DNA of 64,000 bases from Streptomyces aquilus (GTDB lineage Bacteria; Actinomycetota; Actinomycetes; Streptomycetales; Streptomycetaceae), in assembly GCF_003955715.1 (NCBI RefSeq), contig NZ_CP034463.1, forward strand, positions 4,774,001 through 4,838,000, in the 5' to 3' direction. Positions 25,356-33,983 of this stretch are shown here, piece after piece (the first letter of the stretch is position 1; the number at the start of each line of letters is the position of its first letter). The translations under genes and the position numbers were made by a program. The notes under the pieces were generated by a model that was given only the letters and a program-made list of their open reading frames with translations, was not told the origin of the DNA and did not search any database.

Positions 25356-26249
25356 TCAGCGGGCGTGGGCGGACTCCGCGGGCTTCGGGTAGCTCGCGCG
25401 GCTCAGCCCGAGGGTGCGCAGGAGCAGTCCGTCGCGGAAGCGGTCCGGCAGGATGCGCAGGAACGACAGGGCGCGGGCGTCCTGGCCGATGAGGTAGCGG
25501 GTCGCCGGGCGGCGGGTGGTGATCGCCTTCGTCAGCGTCCCGGCCGCCTTCTCCACCGGCGTGGCCTTCTGCTTCGCCGCGGCCGCCTGGGCGTCGCCGA
25601 GGGCCTTCACATAGCGCTGCCGGGCCTCGGTCTCGCCGGCCCAGCCGTCGTCGGCGGCGGCCTTGTCCGCCTTGTTGAAGATCTCCGTCTCCAGCGCGCC
25701 GGGTTCGACGAGGACGACGTCCACGCCGAGGAACTTCAGCTCCAGGCGGAGGGTGTCGTTGAGGGAGGCGAGGGCCGCCTTCGACGCGGCGACCGGGCCG
25801 AAGAACGGCACGGCGGTCCGCGCGGTGACCGCGCCGACGTTGACCACGCGGCCGCCCGCCCGGCGCAGTGCGGGCAGGAACGCCTGGGTGACGGCGATCT
25901 GGCCGAGCACGTTGATCTCGAACTGGCGGCGCAGCGCGTGCGGCGGTACGAGTTCCACGGGGCCCTGCACGATGACGCCGGCGTTGTTGACCAGCGCGTC
26001 GAGGCCGTGGTCGGCGAGGACGGGGGCCACGGTGGTCGCGGCCGCGTGGATCGAGTCGGGGTCGGTGACGTCGAGGACGACGGGGGTGACCGAGCCGAGA
26101 CCGAGGGGCAGTGCGCTCAGCGCCTCGGGGGTGCGTACGGCGGCGATCACCTGCCAGCCGGCGTCCGAGAGCTTCTTGATCGTCGCGCTGCCGAGACCAC
26201 CGGCGGCGCCGGTGACGAGGGCGACGGGGGCGGACGAGGTGGGGCTCAT
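25356..26249 (-). CDS. SDR-family protein without catalytic Ser/Tyr
   Basis: A 297-residue SDR. The cofactor motif VTGAAGGLGSATI and the NNAGV strand are normal. At the active site, RVVNVGAVTART and GPVAASKAALASL replace the usual Ser and Tyr (the Tyr position is Val), while the Lys is kept. Proteins like this may act as regulators, use another residue, or have a different substrate mechanism. The C-terminal end carries about 60 residues beyond the SDR core, with a basic, helical character. It lies 40 bases downstream of the aldo/keto reductase gene on the same strand and is probably co-transcribed with it. Confidence 0.82.
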   Translation of the reverse strand: MSPTSSAPVALVTGAAGGLGSATIKKLSDAGWQVIAAVRTPEALSALPLGLGSVTPVVLDVTDPDSIHAAATTVAPVLADHGLDALVNNAGVIVQGPVELVPPHALRRQFEINVLGQIAVTQAFLPALRRAGGRVVNVGAVTARTAVPFFGPVAASKAALASLNDTLRLELKFLGVDVVLVEPGALETEIFNKADKAAADDGWAGETEARQRYVKALGDAQAAAAKQKATPVEKAAGTLTKAITTRRPATRYLIGQDARALSFLRILPDRFRDGLLLRTLGLSRASYPKPAESAHAR

Positions 26250-26289
26250 GAGTGCCTCCGGGTTCGTGAGGGGGTGGCGGTGGGGTCGT

Positions 26290-27279
26290 TCACTCGTCCT
26301 CCACCAGGTGCATCAGGCCGGCCGGGAACCGCTCCCCCGCGAACGCGCCGGGCGGCGCGACCGTCTCGATGCGGGCGAGGTCGGCCGGGGTGAGGTCGAC
26401 GTGCAGGGCCGCGGTGTTCTCCTCGAAGTCGCGGCGGGTCTGGCTGCCGGGGATGGGGACGACGCCCTGGGCGAGCAGCCAGGCCAGGGCCAGCTGGGCG
26501 GTGCTGCACCCCTTCTCCAGGGCGATCTCGCCGAGCCGGGCGACGATCGCGCCGTTGACCGCGAGGTTGTCCGGCTCGAAGCGCGGCAGGAAGCGGCGCA
26601 GGTCGTCGGTGGCCAGGTCCTCGTCGGTGAGGATCTGGCCGCCGAGCAGCCCCCGGCTGAGCGGGCCCCAGGCGACGAAGCCGATGCCGAGCTCCCGGCA
26701 GGTGGGCAGGATCTTGTCCTCCACGCCACGGCTGGCCAGCGAGTACTCGGTCTGGAGGACGGAGACGGGGTGGACCGCGTGGGCCCGGCGGACGGTCTCG
26801 GCGCCGGCCTCCGAGAGGCCGATGAAGCGCGCCTTGCCGGACCGCACGATCTCCGACAGCGCGCCCACCGACTCCTCGACGGGCACGCGCGGGTCGATGC
26901 GGTGCAGGTAGTAGAGGTCGACGTGGTCCGTGCCGAGGCGGGCCAGGCTCGCGTCGATCGCCTTGTGCAGGTGGGCCGGTGAGCCGTCGAGCTCCACGCC
27001 GGTCGGGGTGCGGATCATGCCGCCCTTGGTGGCCAGGACGACCTTGTCCCGCAGGCCGCCGGCGCCGCGCAGCGCCTTGCCGACGATCTGCTCGGACACG
27101 CCGTCGCCGTACATGTCGGCGGTGTCGATGAAGTCGACGCCGAGTTCCACGGCGCGGTGGATCGTGGCGACGGATTCCGGGTCGTTCCGGTCGCCGTAGA
27201 ATTCGGCCATTCCCATGCAGCCGAGCCCGAGTGCGGACACTTCGAGGCCCTTCGCGAGTTCGCGACGCGGCACATCCAT
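26290..27279 (-). CDS. Aldo/keto reductase
   Basis: A 329-residue aldo/keto reductase, an NADPH-dependent TIM barrel that reduces carbonyls. Visible are [27 protein letters not shown] (Asp and Tyr of the catalytic tetrad), VVLATKGG (Lys), and [11 protein letters not shown] (His). The end has [20 protein letters not shown], which binds the cofactor phosphate. It is the first gene of a two-gene set with the SDR at 25356. Direct repeats spaced exactly two helical turns apart lie 35-70 bases upstream. Confidence 0.9.
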   Translation of the reverse strand: MDVPRRELAKGLEVSALGLGCMGMAEFYGDRNDPESVATIHRAVELGVDFIDTADMYGDGVSEQIVGKALRGAGGLRDKVVLATKGGMIRTPTGVELDGSPAHLHKAIDASLARLGTDHVDLYYLHRIDPRVPVEESVGALSEIVRSGKARFIGLSEAGAETVRRAHAVHPVSVLQTEYSLASRGVEDKILPTCRELGIGFVAWGPLSRGLLGGQILTDEDLATDDLRRFLPRFEPDNLAVNGAIVARLGEIALEKGCSTAQLALAWLLAQGVVPIPGSQTRRDFEENTAALHVDLTPADLARIETVAPPGAFAGERFPAGLMHLVEDE

Positions 27280-27313
27280 TTGCTACTCCAGTCGTCTCGG
27301 AAGAAGCCGAATT

Positions 27314-27349
27314 CCCGGCTTTTCAGCACATGGGCCCCGGCTTTTCAGC
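27314..27349. promoter_or_regulatory. 22-base-spaced direct repeat upstream of the aldo/keto reductase
   Basis: CCCGGCTTTTCAGC occurs at 27314-27327 and again at 27336-27349, exactly 22 bases apart. It lies 35-70 bases before the start of the aldo/keto reductase (minus strand), in the normal place for an activator site. The base composition here is clearly less GC-rich than the coding DNA around it. Confidence 0.6.
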
Positions 27350-27416
27350 GTATGAGCGAGAACGTGCGGGCACAAGGGTGGAAAAACTAATAGCAGTACC
27401 GCCACCAGCTGGCCCG

Positions 27417-28631
27417 TCAGCGCCTGACCAGATGAAAGAGCCAGGTCAGAGCGGCTGCACCGGACAGTGCGGCACCCAGTACGCACACCGCGGTCCAGCC
27501 CGAAGCGGAATAGGCGAGAGCGGCTCCCGAGGCGCCCACGGCGCCGCCCAGAAAATATCCGGTCATATAGACCGACGTGACTCGGCCACGAATTTCCGGG
27601 GGAACCTGGTAGATCGCGCCCTGATTGGCGATGTGCGCGCCCTGGACAGCGAAGTCCAGAGTGAATGTGGCAAGGACGAGAAATACCAAGGACGTTTTCC
27701 CGAGGGCGGCCGGGAGAAAGGACAGGCACACCCCGGCGAGCAGGATTCCGGTGAGAGGCGTGCCGCGGCCGCGGTCGGTGGCCCGGCCGGCCAGCCCCGC
27801 GGCGACGACCCCGCCGATGCCGACGAGGCTGAGCAGCCCCACCGCGCCGGCGCCGTACCCGTACTCGGGTCCGGCGAGCAGGAACGGCAGCGGGGTCCAG
27901 AACGCGGTGAACGCGGCGAAGCACAGGGCGCCGTACAGGGTGCGGCGGCGCAGCGTGCGGTGGGCGGCGACCAGGCCGGGGAGGGAGCGCAGCAGCGCCC
28001 CGTAGCCGAGGCCGGTGGCCGTGGGCGGGGCCGCGCCGGCCCGGGGCAGCCGGCCGCGCAGGACCAGCACCAGGAGGCCGGCGCAGGTCGCGGCACCGTA
28101 GTACACGGGCCGCCAGCCGGTGCGGTCGCCGACGACGCCGGACAGGAAGCGGATCAGCAGCGAGCCGACGAGGACCCCGCTCATCACGGCGGCGACCACC
28201 CGGCCGCGCTGGTCCTCGGGGGCCAGGGACGCGGCGAACGGGACCATCACCATCACCGCGACCGAGGCGAGGCCGATCAGGGCGGCCGCCGCGTACAGGA
28301 CGCCGATGCCCGGTGCGGTGGCGGCGAGCAGCAGCGCGGCCGTCTCCGCGGTGAGGAGCGTGAGGATGAGCCGGCGCCGGTCGAGGAGGTCGCCGAGCGG
28401 GACGACGAGGACCAGGCCGAGCGCGTACGCGGCCTGCGTCGCCACCACCAGCAGGCTCGCGGCGAGATGCGAGCGGTCGAGGTCGGCGGCGATGGTGTCC
28501 AGGAGCGGCAGGGCGAGGTAGAGGTTGCCGACGGTGAGGCCGCTGGCGAGGGCGAGCAGCCGGACCGGGGCGCGGGGGGCGGGGGCGGCGGCGTGCCGCC
28601 GGGGCGAGTCGGGGCGTACGGACGAGGCCAT
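27417..28631 (-). CDS. MFS-family drug exporter
   Basis: A 404-residue major facilitator with 12 membrane helices. The first is preceded by VRLLALASGLTVGNLYLALPLLD, and the loop after helix two has GDLLDRRRLIL, the usual MFS motif A form (D-R-R-R). No large soluble domain is present. It lies just downstream of the P450 gene; a TTG at 28652 would overlap the P450 stop, but the ATG at 28631 is more usual. Neither start has a clear ribosome site, so coupling to the P450 gene is likely. It probably exports a product of the nearby oxidoreductases. Confidence 0.85.
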   Translation of the reverse strand: MASSVRPDSPRRHAAAPAPRAPVRLLALASGLTVGNLYLALPLLDTIAADLDRSHLAASLLVVATQAAYALGLVLVVPLGDLLDRRRLILTLLTAETAALLLAATAPGIGVLYAAAALIGLASVAVMVMVPFAASLAPEDQRGRVVAAVMSGVLVGSLLIRFLSGVVGDRTGWRPVYYGAATCAGLLVLVLRGRLPRAGAAPPTATGLGYGALLRSLPGLVAAHRTLRRRTLYGALCFAAFTAFWTPLPFLLAGPEYGYGAGAVGLLSLVGIGGVVAAGLAGRATDRGRGTPLTGILLAGVCLSFLPAALGKTSLVFLVLATFTLDFAVQGAHIANQGAIYQVPPEIRGRVTSVYMTGYFLGGAVGASGAALAYSASGWTAVCVLGAALSGAAALTWLFHLVRR

Positions 28632-28648
28632 GGGAGGCGTCCGTGCCG

Positions 28649-29872
28649 TCAACCGGTCGCGAGCGGCAGGGACTCCACACCGCGCAGGGTCAGCCGGGGC
28701 CGGAAGACGACCGCGTCCGCGCCGCCCGGGCAGTGCAGTCCGGGGAAGCGGCGCAGCAGGGTGGAGAACGCGATCTGGGCCTCCATGCGGGCGAGGGAGG
28801 CGCCCAGGCAGTAGTGGATGCCGGAGCTGAACGACAGCACCGGGGCGTCACCGCGGCCCACGTCGAAGCGGTCGGGGTCGGGGAAGCGGCGGGGGTCGCG
28901 GTGGGCGGCGCCGACCAGGGCGACCACGGAGGAGCCCTCGGGGATCACGGTGCCGGCGATCTCGACGGGCGAGTCGGTGACCCGGTTGCCGAGCTGGGTC
29001 GGGCTGTCGTAGCGGAGCATCTCCTCCACCGCGTTCGGTATCAGCTCGGGCTGGGCGCGCAGCCGGTCCATCTGCTCGGGGTGGCGCAGCAGGGCGAGCA
29101 TGCCGTTGCCGAGGAGGTTGGTGGTGGTCTCGAAGCCGGCGCCGAACAACAGGTTGCACATGCCGATGAGTTCGCCCTGGCTGAGCTGGTCGGCGCCGTC
29201 CTTGGCGGCGATCAGGGCGGACAGCAGGTCGTCGCCGGGGTTCTTGCGGCGCTCCTCGACGAGCTCGCTGAAGTAGTCGTCGGTGAACTGCGCGCCCTTG
29301 TCGCAGGCGGCCAGGTCGTCGGGGGTCAGGCCCAGTTCGTAGATGTCCTGGAAGGCCCGCATGGGCTCCTGGAGCGAGGGCAGGTCGGCGTCGGGGATGC
29401 CGAGCATGCGGCCGGTGGCCATCGCCGGGAGCGGGAAGGCGAAGTCCTTCATGTAGTCGATGACGCCGTCGCGTTCGAGCTTGTCGGCGAGGCCCTCGAC
29501 CATGGCGGTGATCTGCGGGCGCATGGCCTGCACGGCCCGGTTGGTGAAGGCGAAGCCGGCCAGCTTGCGCAGCCGGGTGTGGTCCGGCGGGTTGGCCCAC
29601 AGCATGATGTTCGGCAGCCGGCGCAGGGCGGCGTGCTCCTGCCACTCGTCCTTGCCGACCCAGGGCGCGAAGACCCGGTACGGGTCCTTGAGCGCGTGCT
29701 GGCTGCGGAGGAAAGTGTTCACGTCGTCGTAACCCGTGACCACCCAGTGGCCGAGCGCGGTGCGATGTACTGGGGTCAGATCCCTGACCCGCTCATACAG
29801 CGCATAGGGTTCGCGCAGGCCCTCGGGCGTGAGGAAGAGCTGGGCGAGCAGCTCGTCCGCGTCCATTTCCAT
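28649..29872 (-). CDS. Cytochrome P450
   Basis: A 407-residue soluble bacterial P450 of CYP107-like type. The oxygen-binding I-helix (LLFGAGFETTTN), the ExxR pair (EEMLRY) and the heme-binding loop FSSGIHYCLGASLA with its Cys are present. It should hydroxylate a small hydrophobic substrate using ferredoxin. The start at the in-frame ATG near 29872 has AAAGGA upstream; a GTG at 29920 is less likely. The 122-base gap to the divergent XRE regulator contains a CTAGTGGTTTC motif also found upstream of the SDR at 31739, suggesting common control. Confidence 0.9.
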   Translation of the reverse strand: MEMDADELLAQLFLTPEGLREPYALYERVRDLTPVHRTALGHWVVTGYDDVNTFLRSQHALKDPYRVFAPWVGKDEWQEHAALRRLPNIMLWANPPDHTRLRKLAGFAFTNRAVQAMRPQITAMVEGLADKLERDGVIDYMKDFAFPLPAMATGRMLGIPDADLPSLQEPMRAFQDIYELGLTPDDLAACDKGAQFTDDYFSELVEERRKNPGDDLLSALIAAKDGADQLSQGELIGMCNLLFGAGFETTTNLLGNGMLALLRHPEQMDRLRAQPELIPNAVEEMLRYDSPTQLGNRVTDSPVEIAGTVIPEGSSVVALVGAAHRDPRRFPDPDRFDVGRGDAPVLSFSSGIHYCLGASLARMEAQIAFSTLLRRFPGLHCPGGADAVVFRPRLTLRGVESLPLATG

Positions 29873-29951
29873 GAGGTGTCCTTTCTGTGTACTCACTGAC
29901 TTCCCTTCATGATTGAGCACGATTCCGGGATGAGGGAGAGTAGAGTCACTG

Positions 29952-29962
29952 CTAGTGGTTTC
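29952..29962 (+). promoter_or_regulatory. CTAGTGGTTTC motif, copy 1
   Basis: An exact 11-base match, CTAGTGGTTTC, located 33 bases before the regulator start. The same word, reversed, lies at 31823-31833 in the other control region of this gene group. It may be the binding site of the XRE regulator encoded at 29995, which would then control the P450, itself and the SDR. Confidence 0.5.
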
Positions 29963-29994
29963 CGCACCACGAATCCGATCCCACGGGGGCTTTA

Positions 29995-30846
29995 ATGGGA
30001 AATTTGAAGGACGAACAGAGCCGGAGGGAACTCGGGGACTTCCTGAGGTCCCGGCGCAGGAAAGCGGACCCGAAAAAGAGCGGACTGATTAATTCCGGAA
30101 ACGAGGTCAGCCGCCGCCGAATTCAGGGGCTGCGCAGGGAGGAGGTCGCCCAGCTCTCGGGCGTGAGCCTCACCTGGTACACGTGGCTGGAGCAGGGGCG
30201 GGACATCAACGTCTCGCGCCAGGTCCTCGGCGGGATCGCGCGGGCCCTGACGCTGGACGCCGTGGAGCGCAGCCATCTGTTCCGGCTCGCCGGCGAGGTG
30301 CCGCCGGACACCGCGGCCGCCGGCGACGAGCAGGTCGCCGGACCCGAGATGCAGACCTTCCTCGACCTGCTCGACCCGAACCCCGCGTATGTGATCACCC
30401 GGTGCTTCGACGTGGTCGCGTGGAACCGCGCGGAGGCGGCGCTCATGGGCGGGTTCGAGCATCTGCCGGTCCACGAACGCAACGCGCTGTGGCTCATGTT
30501 CAACGCCCCCGAGGCCCGCGACCTGCTGCCCGACTGGGAGCGCGAGGCGCGCTGGCTGGTGGGGCTGCTGCGGGCCGAGTCGGCGCACGAACTGGGCAGC
30601 CCGCGCTTCATCGAGGTGGTCAGCAGCCTTCAGAAGTCCAGCGAGTTGTTCAGCGAGTGGTGGACCTCGCACGACGTCCAGGCGTTCGCCCCCTCCGTCC
30701 GCCGTTTCCGGCACCCGGTCGTGGGAGAGCTGGAGCTCAACTACGTCAAGCTCTCGGTGGAGGGCGGCCGCGGGCTCAGCATCGTCTCCCACTTCGCGAC
30801 CCCGGGCTCGGAGACGGCACGCCGGCTGAGCACGCTCGTCGACTGA
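29995..30846 (+). CDS. XRE-family regulator with MmyB-like C-terminal domain
   Basis: A 283-residue transcription factor. The N-terminal XRE domain (LGDFLRSRRRKADP, then RRRIQGLRREEVAQLSGVSL, then YTWLEQGRD) is followed by the MmyB-like ligand domain with NPAYVITRCFDVVAWNRAEAAL. MmyB-type regulators are numerous in Streptomyces and often sit beside short-chain dehydrogenase genes, as here. It is divergent from the P450 gene. Its opening codons are AT-richer (GGAAATTTGAAG) than surrounding genes, which hints at transfer or at a leader needing weak structure. Confidence 0.9.
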   Translation: MGNLKDEQSRRELGDFLRSRRRKADPKKSGLINSGNEVSRRRIQGLRREEVAQLSGVSLTWYTWLEQGRDINVSRQVLGGIARALTLDAVERSHLFRLAGEVPPDTAAAGDEQVAGPEMQTFLDLLDPNPAYVITRCFDVVAWNRAEAALMGGFEHLPVHERNALWLMFNAPEARDLLPDWEREARWLVGLLRAESAHELGSPRFIEVVSSLQKSSELFSEWWTSHDVQAFAPSVRRFRHPVVGELELNYVKLSVEGGRGLSIVSHFATPGSETARRLSTLVD

Positions 30847-30857
30847 CACTCCGGCCG

Positions 30858-31739
30858 TCACGCGGTCAGCAGTTCCGCGGGGACCTCGTCCGGTCGGCCG
30901 ATGACGCCCGACTGGTCGAGGGCCACCTCCCACAACCGCCGCCGGCCCACCACGTCCTGCGCGAACGGGTTCGGTTCGATGCGCCGCCGCTCGTGGAAGT
31001 AGACGCCGCTGGCGTTCTCCAGCCGCGGATCGGTGACCAGCCGCACGATGTTCCGGGCGCCGTACCCCGTCCGATGCGGGGCCAGCACGAACGTACTGCG
31101 CACCATCTTCGTGGCGCACATGCCCGGATGGAGACTGTTGGCCCGCACCCCGTCGGCCCGCAGGCGCTGCGCGTACTCGTTGGTGAAGGCGGTCAGCGCC
31201 AGCTTGGACTGCGCGTACGCGGCCATACGGTCCCAGCGCCCCGCCATCTGGAGATCGTCCCAGCGCAGTTGCCCCCACCCCTGGGCGACCGAGCTGACGT
31301 TGACGACCAGGGCGGGCGCGGAGCGGGCGAGCAGGCCCGACAGGCGCAGGGTCAGGGCGAACGGCGCGAGGAAGTTGACCTGCCACTCCAGTTGCAGCCC
31401 GTCCGCCGTGACCCGGCGGGTGCGGGCGCTGCGGTTGGGCGTGGCCACACCGGCGTTGTTGATCAGGGCGTCCAGCCGGCCGTACGTGGCCAGCACCTCG
31501 TCGGCCAGCGCGTGCACCCCGTCGCGCCGCGACAGATCGGCGACGAGGGAACTCCCCTGGCCCCGGCCCGCCGACCGTACCCCGGCGAGGGCCTTGGCCA
31601 CCTTGCGCGGATCACGGCCGTGCACCACCACGTGCCAGCCCTCCTCCGCCAGGAGTCGTGCGGTCGCCTCCCCGAGACCGCTCGTGCTGCCGGTCACCAG
31701 AGCGACCCGTTCGGTGCTGGTCACGTCCTGCTCCTTCAC
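30858..31739 (-). CDS. SDR-family oxidoreductase (MmyB-regulator partner)
   Basis: A 293-residue short-chain dehydrogenase with intact features: TGSTSGLGEATARLL, NNAGV, the catalytic Ser in VVNVSSVAQG, and Tyr/Lys in AYAQSK. The length and the HERRRIEPNPFAQDV tail suggest the retinol-dehydrogenase-like subgroup. It is convergent with the XRE gene, separated by eleven bases, and transcribed from a control region at 31740-31934 that it shares with the phosphotriesterase-like gene. The CTAGTGGTTTC word is also there, so the XRE protein may control this gene. Confidence 0.87.
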   Translation of the reverse strand: MKEQDVTSTERVALVTGSTSGLGEATARLLAEEGWHVVVHGRDPRKVAKALAGVRSAGRGQGSSLVADLSRRDGVHALADEVLATYGRLDALINNAGVATPNRSARTRRVTADGLQLEWQVNFLAPFALTLRLSGLLARSAPALVVNVSSVAQGWGQLRWDDLQMAGRWDRMAAYAQSKLALTAFTNEYAQRLRADGVRANSLHPGMCATKMVRSTFVLAPHRTGYGARNIVRLVTDPRLENASGVYFHERRRIEPNPFAQDVVGRRRLWEVALDQSGVIGRPDEVPAELLTA

Positions 31740-31822
31740 GGCCGAATCCTCACGCGCATTCGCACAATGGGTTTTCTCCGATCCTCACACTCCCCCTCGC
31801 GCGGCCGTCGGACAAGATTACT

Positions 31823-31833
31823 GAAACCACTAG
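31823..31833 (-). promoter_or_regulatory. CTAGTGGTTTC motif, copy 2 (reversed)
   Basis: GAAACCACTAG on the plus strand, the exact reverse complement of the word at 29952. It sits 84 bases before the SDR gene (minus) and 102 bases before the phosphotriesterase-like gene (plus). The surrounding DNA is comparatively AT-rich, as expected for a promoter region in Streptomyces. Confidence 0.5.
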
Positions 31834-31934
31834 TGCCAATGGCACCACCATCCGGCCAAGTATTCGTTGACAACGCCACCACCGGGTGTGGATTGTTGCT
31901 GCAGGAGTGAAAGCCACGCCCAGGGGAGGCGATA

Positions 31935-32930
31935 ATGGCAGCAAATTCCATTGAACCCGTCATAGTCGAGACCGCTAAAGGCGGCATTCCGCTGGACCGG
32001 CTCGGCGTCACATTGATGCATGAGCACGTCTTTGTTCTCAGTACCGAAATACAGGAGAACAATCCTCAGCTCTGGAATGAGCAGGAGCAGATCGACAGCG
32101 CCGTCGCGAAGCTGAACGCGGCCGCCGAGCGCGGGGTCGACACCATCGTCGACCTCACCGTCCTCGGCCAGGGCCGCTACCTGCCCCGCATCAAGAAGGT
32201 GGCCGAGCGCGTGGCGCTCAACATCGTCGTGGCGACCGGCGTCTACACCTACAACGACGAGCCCATGTACTTCGCCTTCCGCGGCCCCGGCCGGGTCTTC
32301 GAGGGCCCGGACCCGATGGTCGAGCTGTTCGTGCGCGACATCACCGAGGGCATCGGCGACACCGGCGTCAAGGCGGCCGTCCTCAAGTGCGCCACCGAGA
32401 CCGAGCAGTTACCGGAGGGCGTGGAACGCGTCCTGCGCGCCACCGCCCAGGCCCACCGCGAGACCGGGGCGCCGATCCAGACCCACAGCAACGCCCTGGT
32501 GCGCAACGGCCTGTTGCAGCAGAAGGTGTTCCGCGAGGAGGGCGTCGACCTCAGCCGGGTCGTCATCGGGCACTCCGGCGACAGCGACGACCTCGGCTAT
32601 CTGCGCGAACTGCTCGACGCCGGCTCGTTCCTCGGCATGGACCGCTTCGGCATGGAGTTCATCGCCCCGCTGGAGCAGCGCGTGGACACCGTCGCCCAAC
32701 TGGTCCGCCTGGGCTACGCCACACAGCTCGTCCTGTCCCACGACTGCCCGTGCTTCCTGGACTACCTCACCACCGACCAGCGCGAACTCGTCGCCCCCTC
32801 CTGGGAGTACACGCACATCCACGACGACGTGCTGCCCGCGCTGCGCAAGGCCGGGGTGAGCGACGAGGACCTGCGCACCATGCTCGTCGACAATCCGCGC
32901 CGCTTCTTCGCCGCCAACGCCCCCTACTGA
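31935..32930 (+). CDS. Phosphotriesterase-like lactonase/hydrolase
   Basis: A 331-residue binuclear metal hydrolase of the phosphotriesterase family. All six ligands are present: H29 and H31 (HEH), carboxylated Lys K151, H184 (QTHSN), H213 (GHSGD) and D270 (SHDCPC). Many relatives hydrolyse lactones, including acyl-homoserine lactones; others act on phosphoesters. It opens a six-gene operon ending in an AfsA-type synthase, so a role in opening a lactone signal, or in processing a precursor, is inferred. Codon 159 (32409-32411) is TTA, a rare codon that makes translation depend on the bldA tRNA. The opening codons are AT-richer than the rest. Confidence 0.85.
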   Translation: MAANSIEPVIVETAKGGIPLDRLGVTLMHEHVFVLSTEIQENNPQLWNEQEQIDSAVAKLNAAAERGVDTIVDLTVLGQGRYLPRIKKVAERVALNIVVATGVYTYNDEPMYFAFRGPGRVFEGPDPMVELFVRDITEGIGDTGVKAAVLKCATETEQLPEGVERVLRATAQAHRETGAPIQTHSNALVRNGLLQQKVFREEGVDLSRVVIGHSGDSDDLGYLRELLDAGSFLGMDRFGMEFIAPLEQRVDTVAQLVRLGYATQLVLSHDCPCFLDYLTTDQRELVAPSWEYTHIHDDVLPALRKAGVSDEDLRTMLVDNPRRFFAANAPY

Positions 32931-32955
32931 CACCGACCTTGCAAGGAGGCATGTC

Positions 32956-33315
32956 GTGACCCACAGTCCCGTCACCGCGCAAGGCCCCTGGGAAGAACTC
33001 GGCGCACCCCTGTGCCTGGACACCCCCTGGGTGAAGGCCTGGGTCGAGCAGGTCCCGCCGGGCGGCACCCGCCCCCTGCACACCCACCGCAAGCCCTGGG
33101 CGACCGTGGTGCTCAGCGGCGCCAAGGTCCGCTCCCTCGGCCCCGAGGGCGAGGTCCTGCGCGAGGGTGAACTCCCGGACGGCGTCGTCCTGTTCAACCC
33201 GGCGGACGAACCCCTGTGCCACCAGATGCACAACATCGGCGACACCGAACTGATCATGGTCGGGTTGCAGTGGGAGAGCGGCCCGGCGAGCACGCCGGAA
33301 CCGGAGGCGTCATGA
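32956..33315 (+). CDS. Cupin-domain protein
   Basis: A 119-residue single cupin. The metal motif is partly recognisable in PLHTHRKPWATVV and CHQMHNIGDTELIMV, giving two or three His ligands. Such small cupins act as isomerases, decarboxylases or dioxygenases, or bind a ligand. The GTG at 32956 follows the phosphotriesterase-like gene by 25 bases, with AAGGAGG between, and its stop overlaps the HAD gene start (ATGA at 33312-33315), so it is co-translated within the operon. The exact reaction is unknown. Confidence 0.82.
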   Translation: MTHSPVTAQGPWEELGAPLCLDTPWVKAWVEQVPPGGTRPLHTHRKPWATVVLSGAKVRSLGPEGEVLREGELPDGVVLFNPADEPLCHQMHNIGDTELIMVGLQWESGPASTPEPEAS

Positions 33316-33983
33316 GCGGCGAATGCGTCGAGGTAGTCGTCGTCGACTACGGCGGCGTGCTCACCAACCCGCTGGCCGAGACCTTCTGCGAGTTCGCCGC
33401 CCTGGCCGGCCTCGACACCACCGCCCTCGCCGAGGCGTTCCTCGCCGCCACCGAGAGGCACGGCGAAACCCCCATGGCCGCGCTGGAGATCGGCGCGATC
33501 AGCGAACGCCAGATGGCCGACCGCATCCTCGCCGAACTGCCGCCCGGGTCCGAGAAGATCCTGGACGACCACGAGTTCGGGGAGCTGTGGTTCCGCGGCC
33601 GGCGCCCCAACCAGCCCTTCGTCGACTTCCTGCGCGAACTGCGCGCGAACGGCAAGCGGCTCGCGCTGCTCACCAACAACGTCCGCGAGTGGGAGCCGCG
33701 CTGGCGCGCCCAGCTCCCCGTCAACGAGCTCTTCGAGGTCGTCGTCGACTCGCACAAGGAGGGCGTGCGCAAGCCGGACCCCAAGATCTACCGGATTCTG
33801 CTGGAGCGGCTCGACGTCGCACCGCACCAGTGCCTGTTCGTCGACGACACCGAGGAGAACTGCGCCGCCGCCCGCGCACTCGGCATCCCTTCCGTGCTGT
33901 TCACGGACACAGACACCGCCGTACGCGAGGTGCTCACCCACCTGGAAGGCAACGCACCGGACTCCGAAGGGACTTCACCATGA
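33312..33983 (+). CDS. HAD-family hydrolase (probable phosphatase)
   Basis: A 223-residue HAD-superfamily hydrolase. The motifs are VVVDYGGVLT (nucleophile Asp, but with Gly where a second Asp is usual), LALLTNNV, the motif III lysine in RKPDPKIY, and LFVDDTEENC. The missing second Asp occurs in many HAD-IA members, but leaves phosphatase activity unproven. A HAD phosphatase is expected in A-factor- or methylenomycin-furan-type pathways, where it removes the phosphate from the AfsA product; that role is inferred. Both ends overlap neighbours (ATGA), so the operon is tightly coupled. Confidence 0.84.
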   Translation: MSGECVEVVVVDYGGVLTNPLAETFCEFAALAGLDTTALAEAFLAATERHGETPMAALEIGAISERQMADRILAELPPGSEKILDDHEFGELWFRGRRPNQPFVDFLRELRANGKRLALLTNNVREWEPRWRAQLPVNELFEVVVDSHKEGVRKPDPKIYRILLERLDVAPHQCLFVDDTEENCAAARALGIPSVLFTDTDTAVREVLTHLEGNAPDSEGTSP

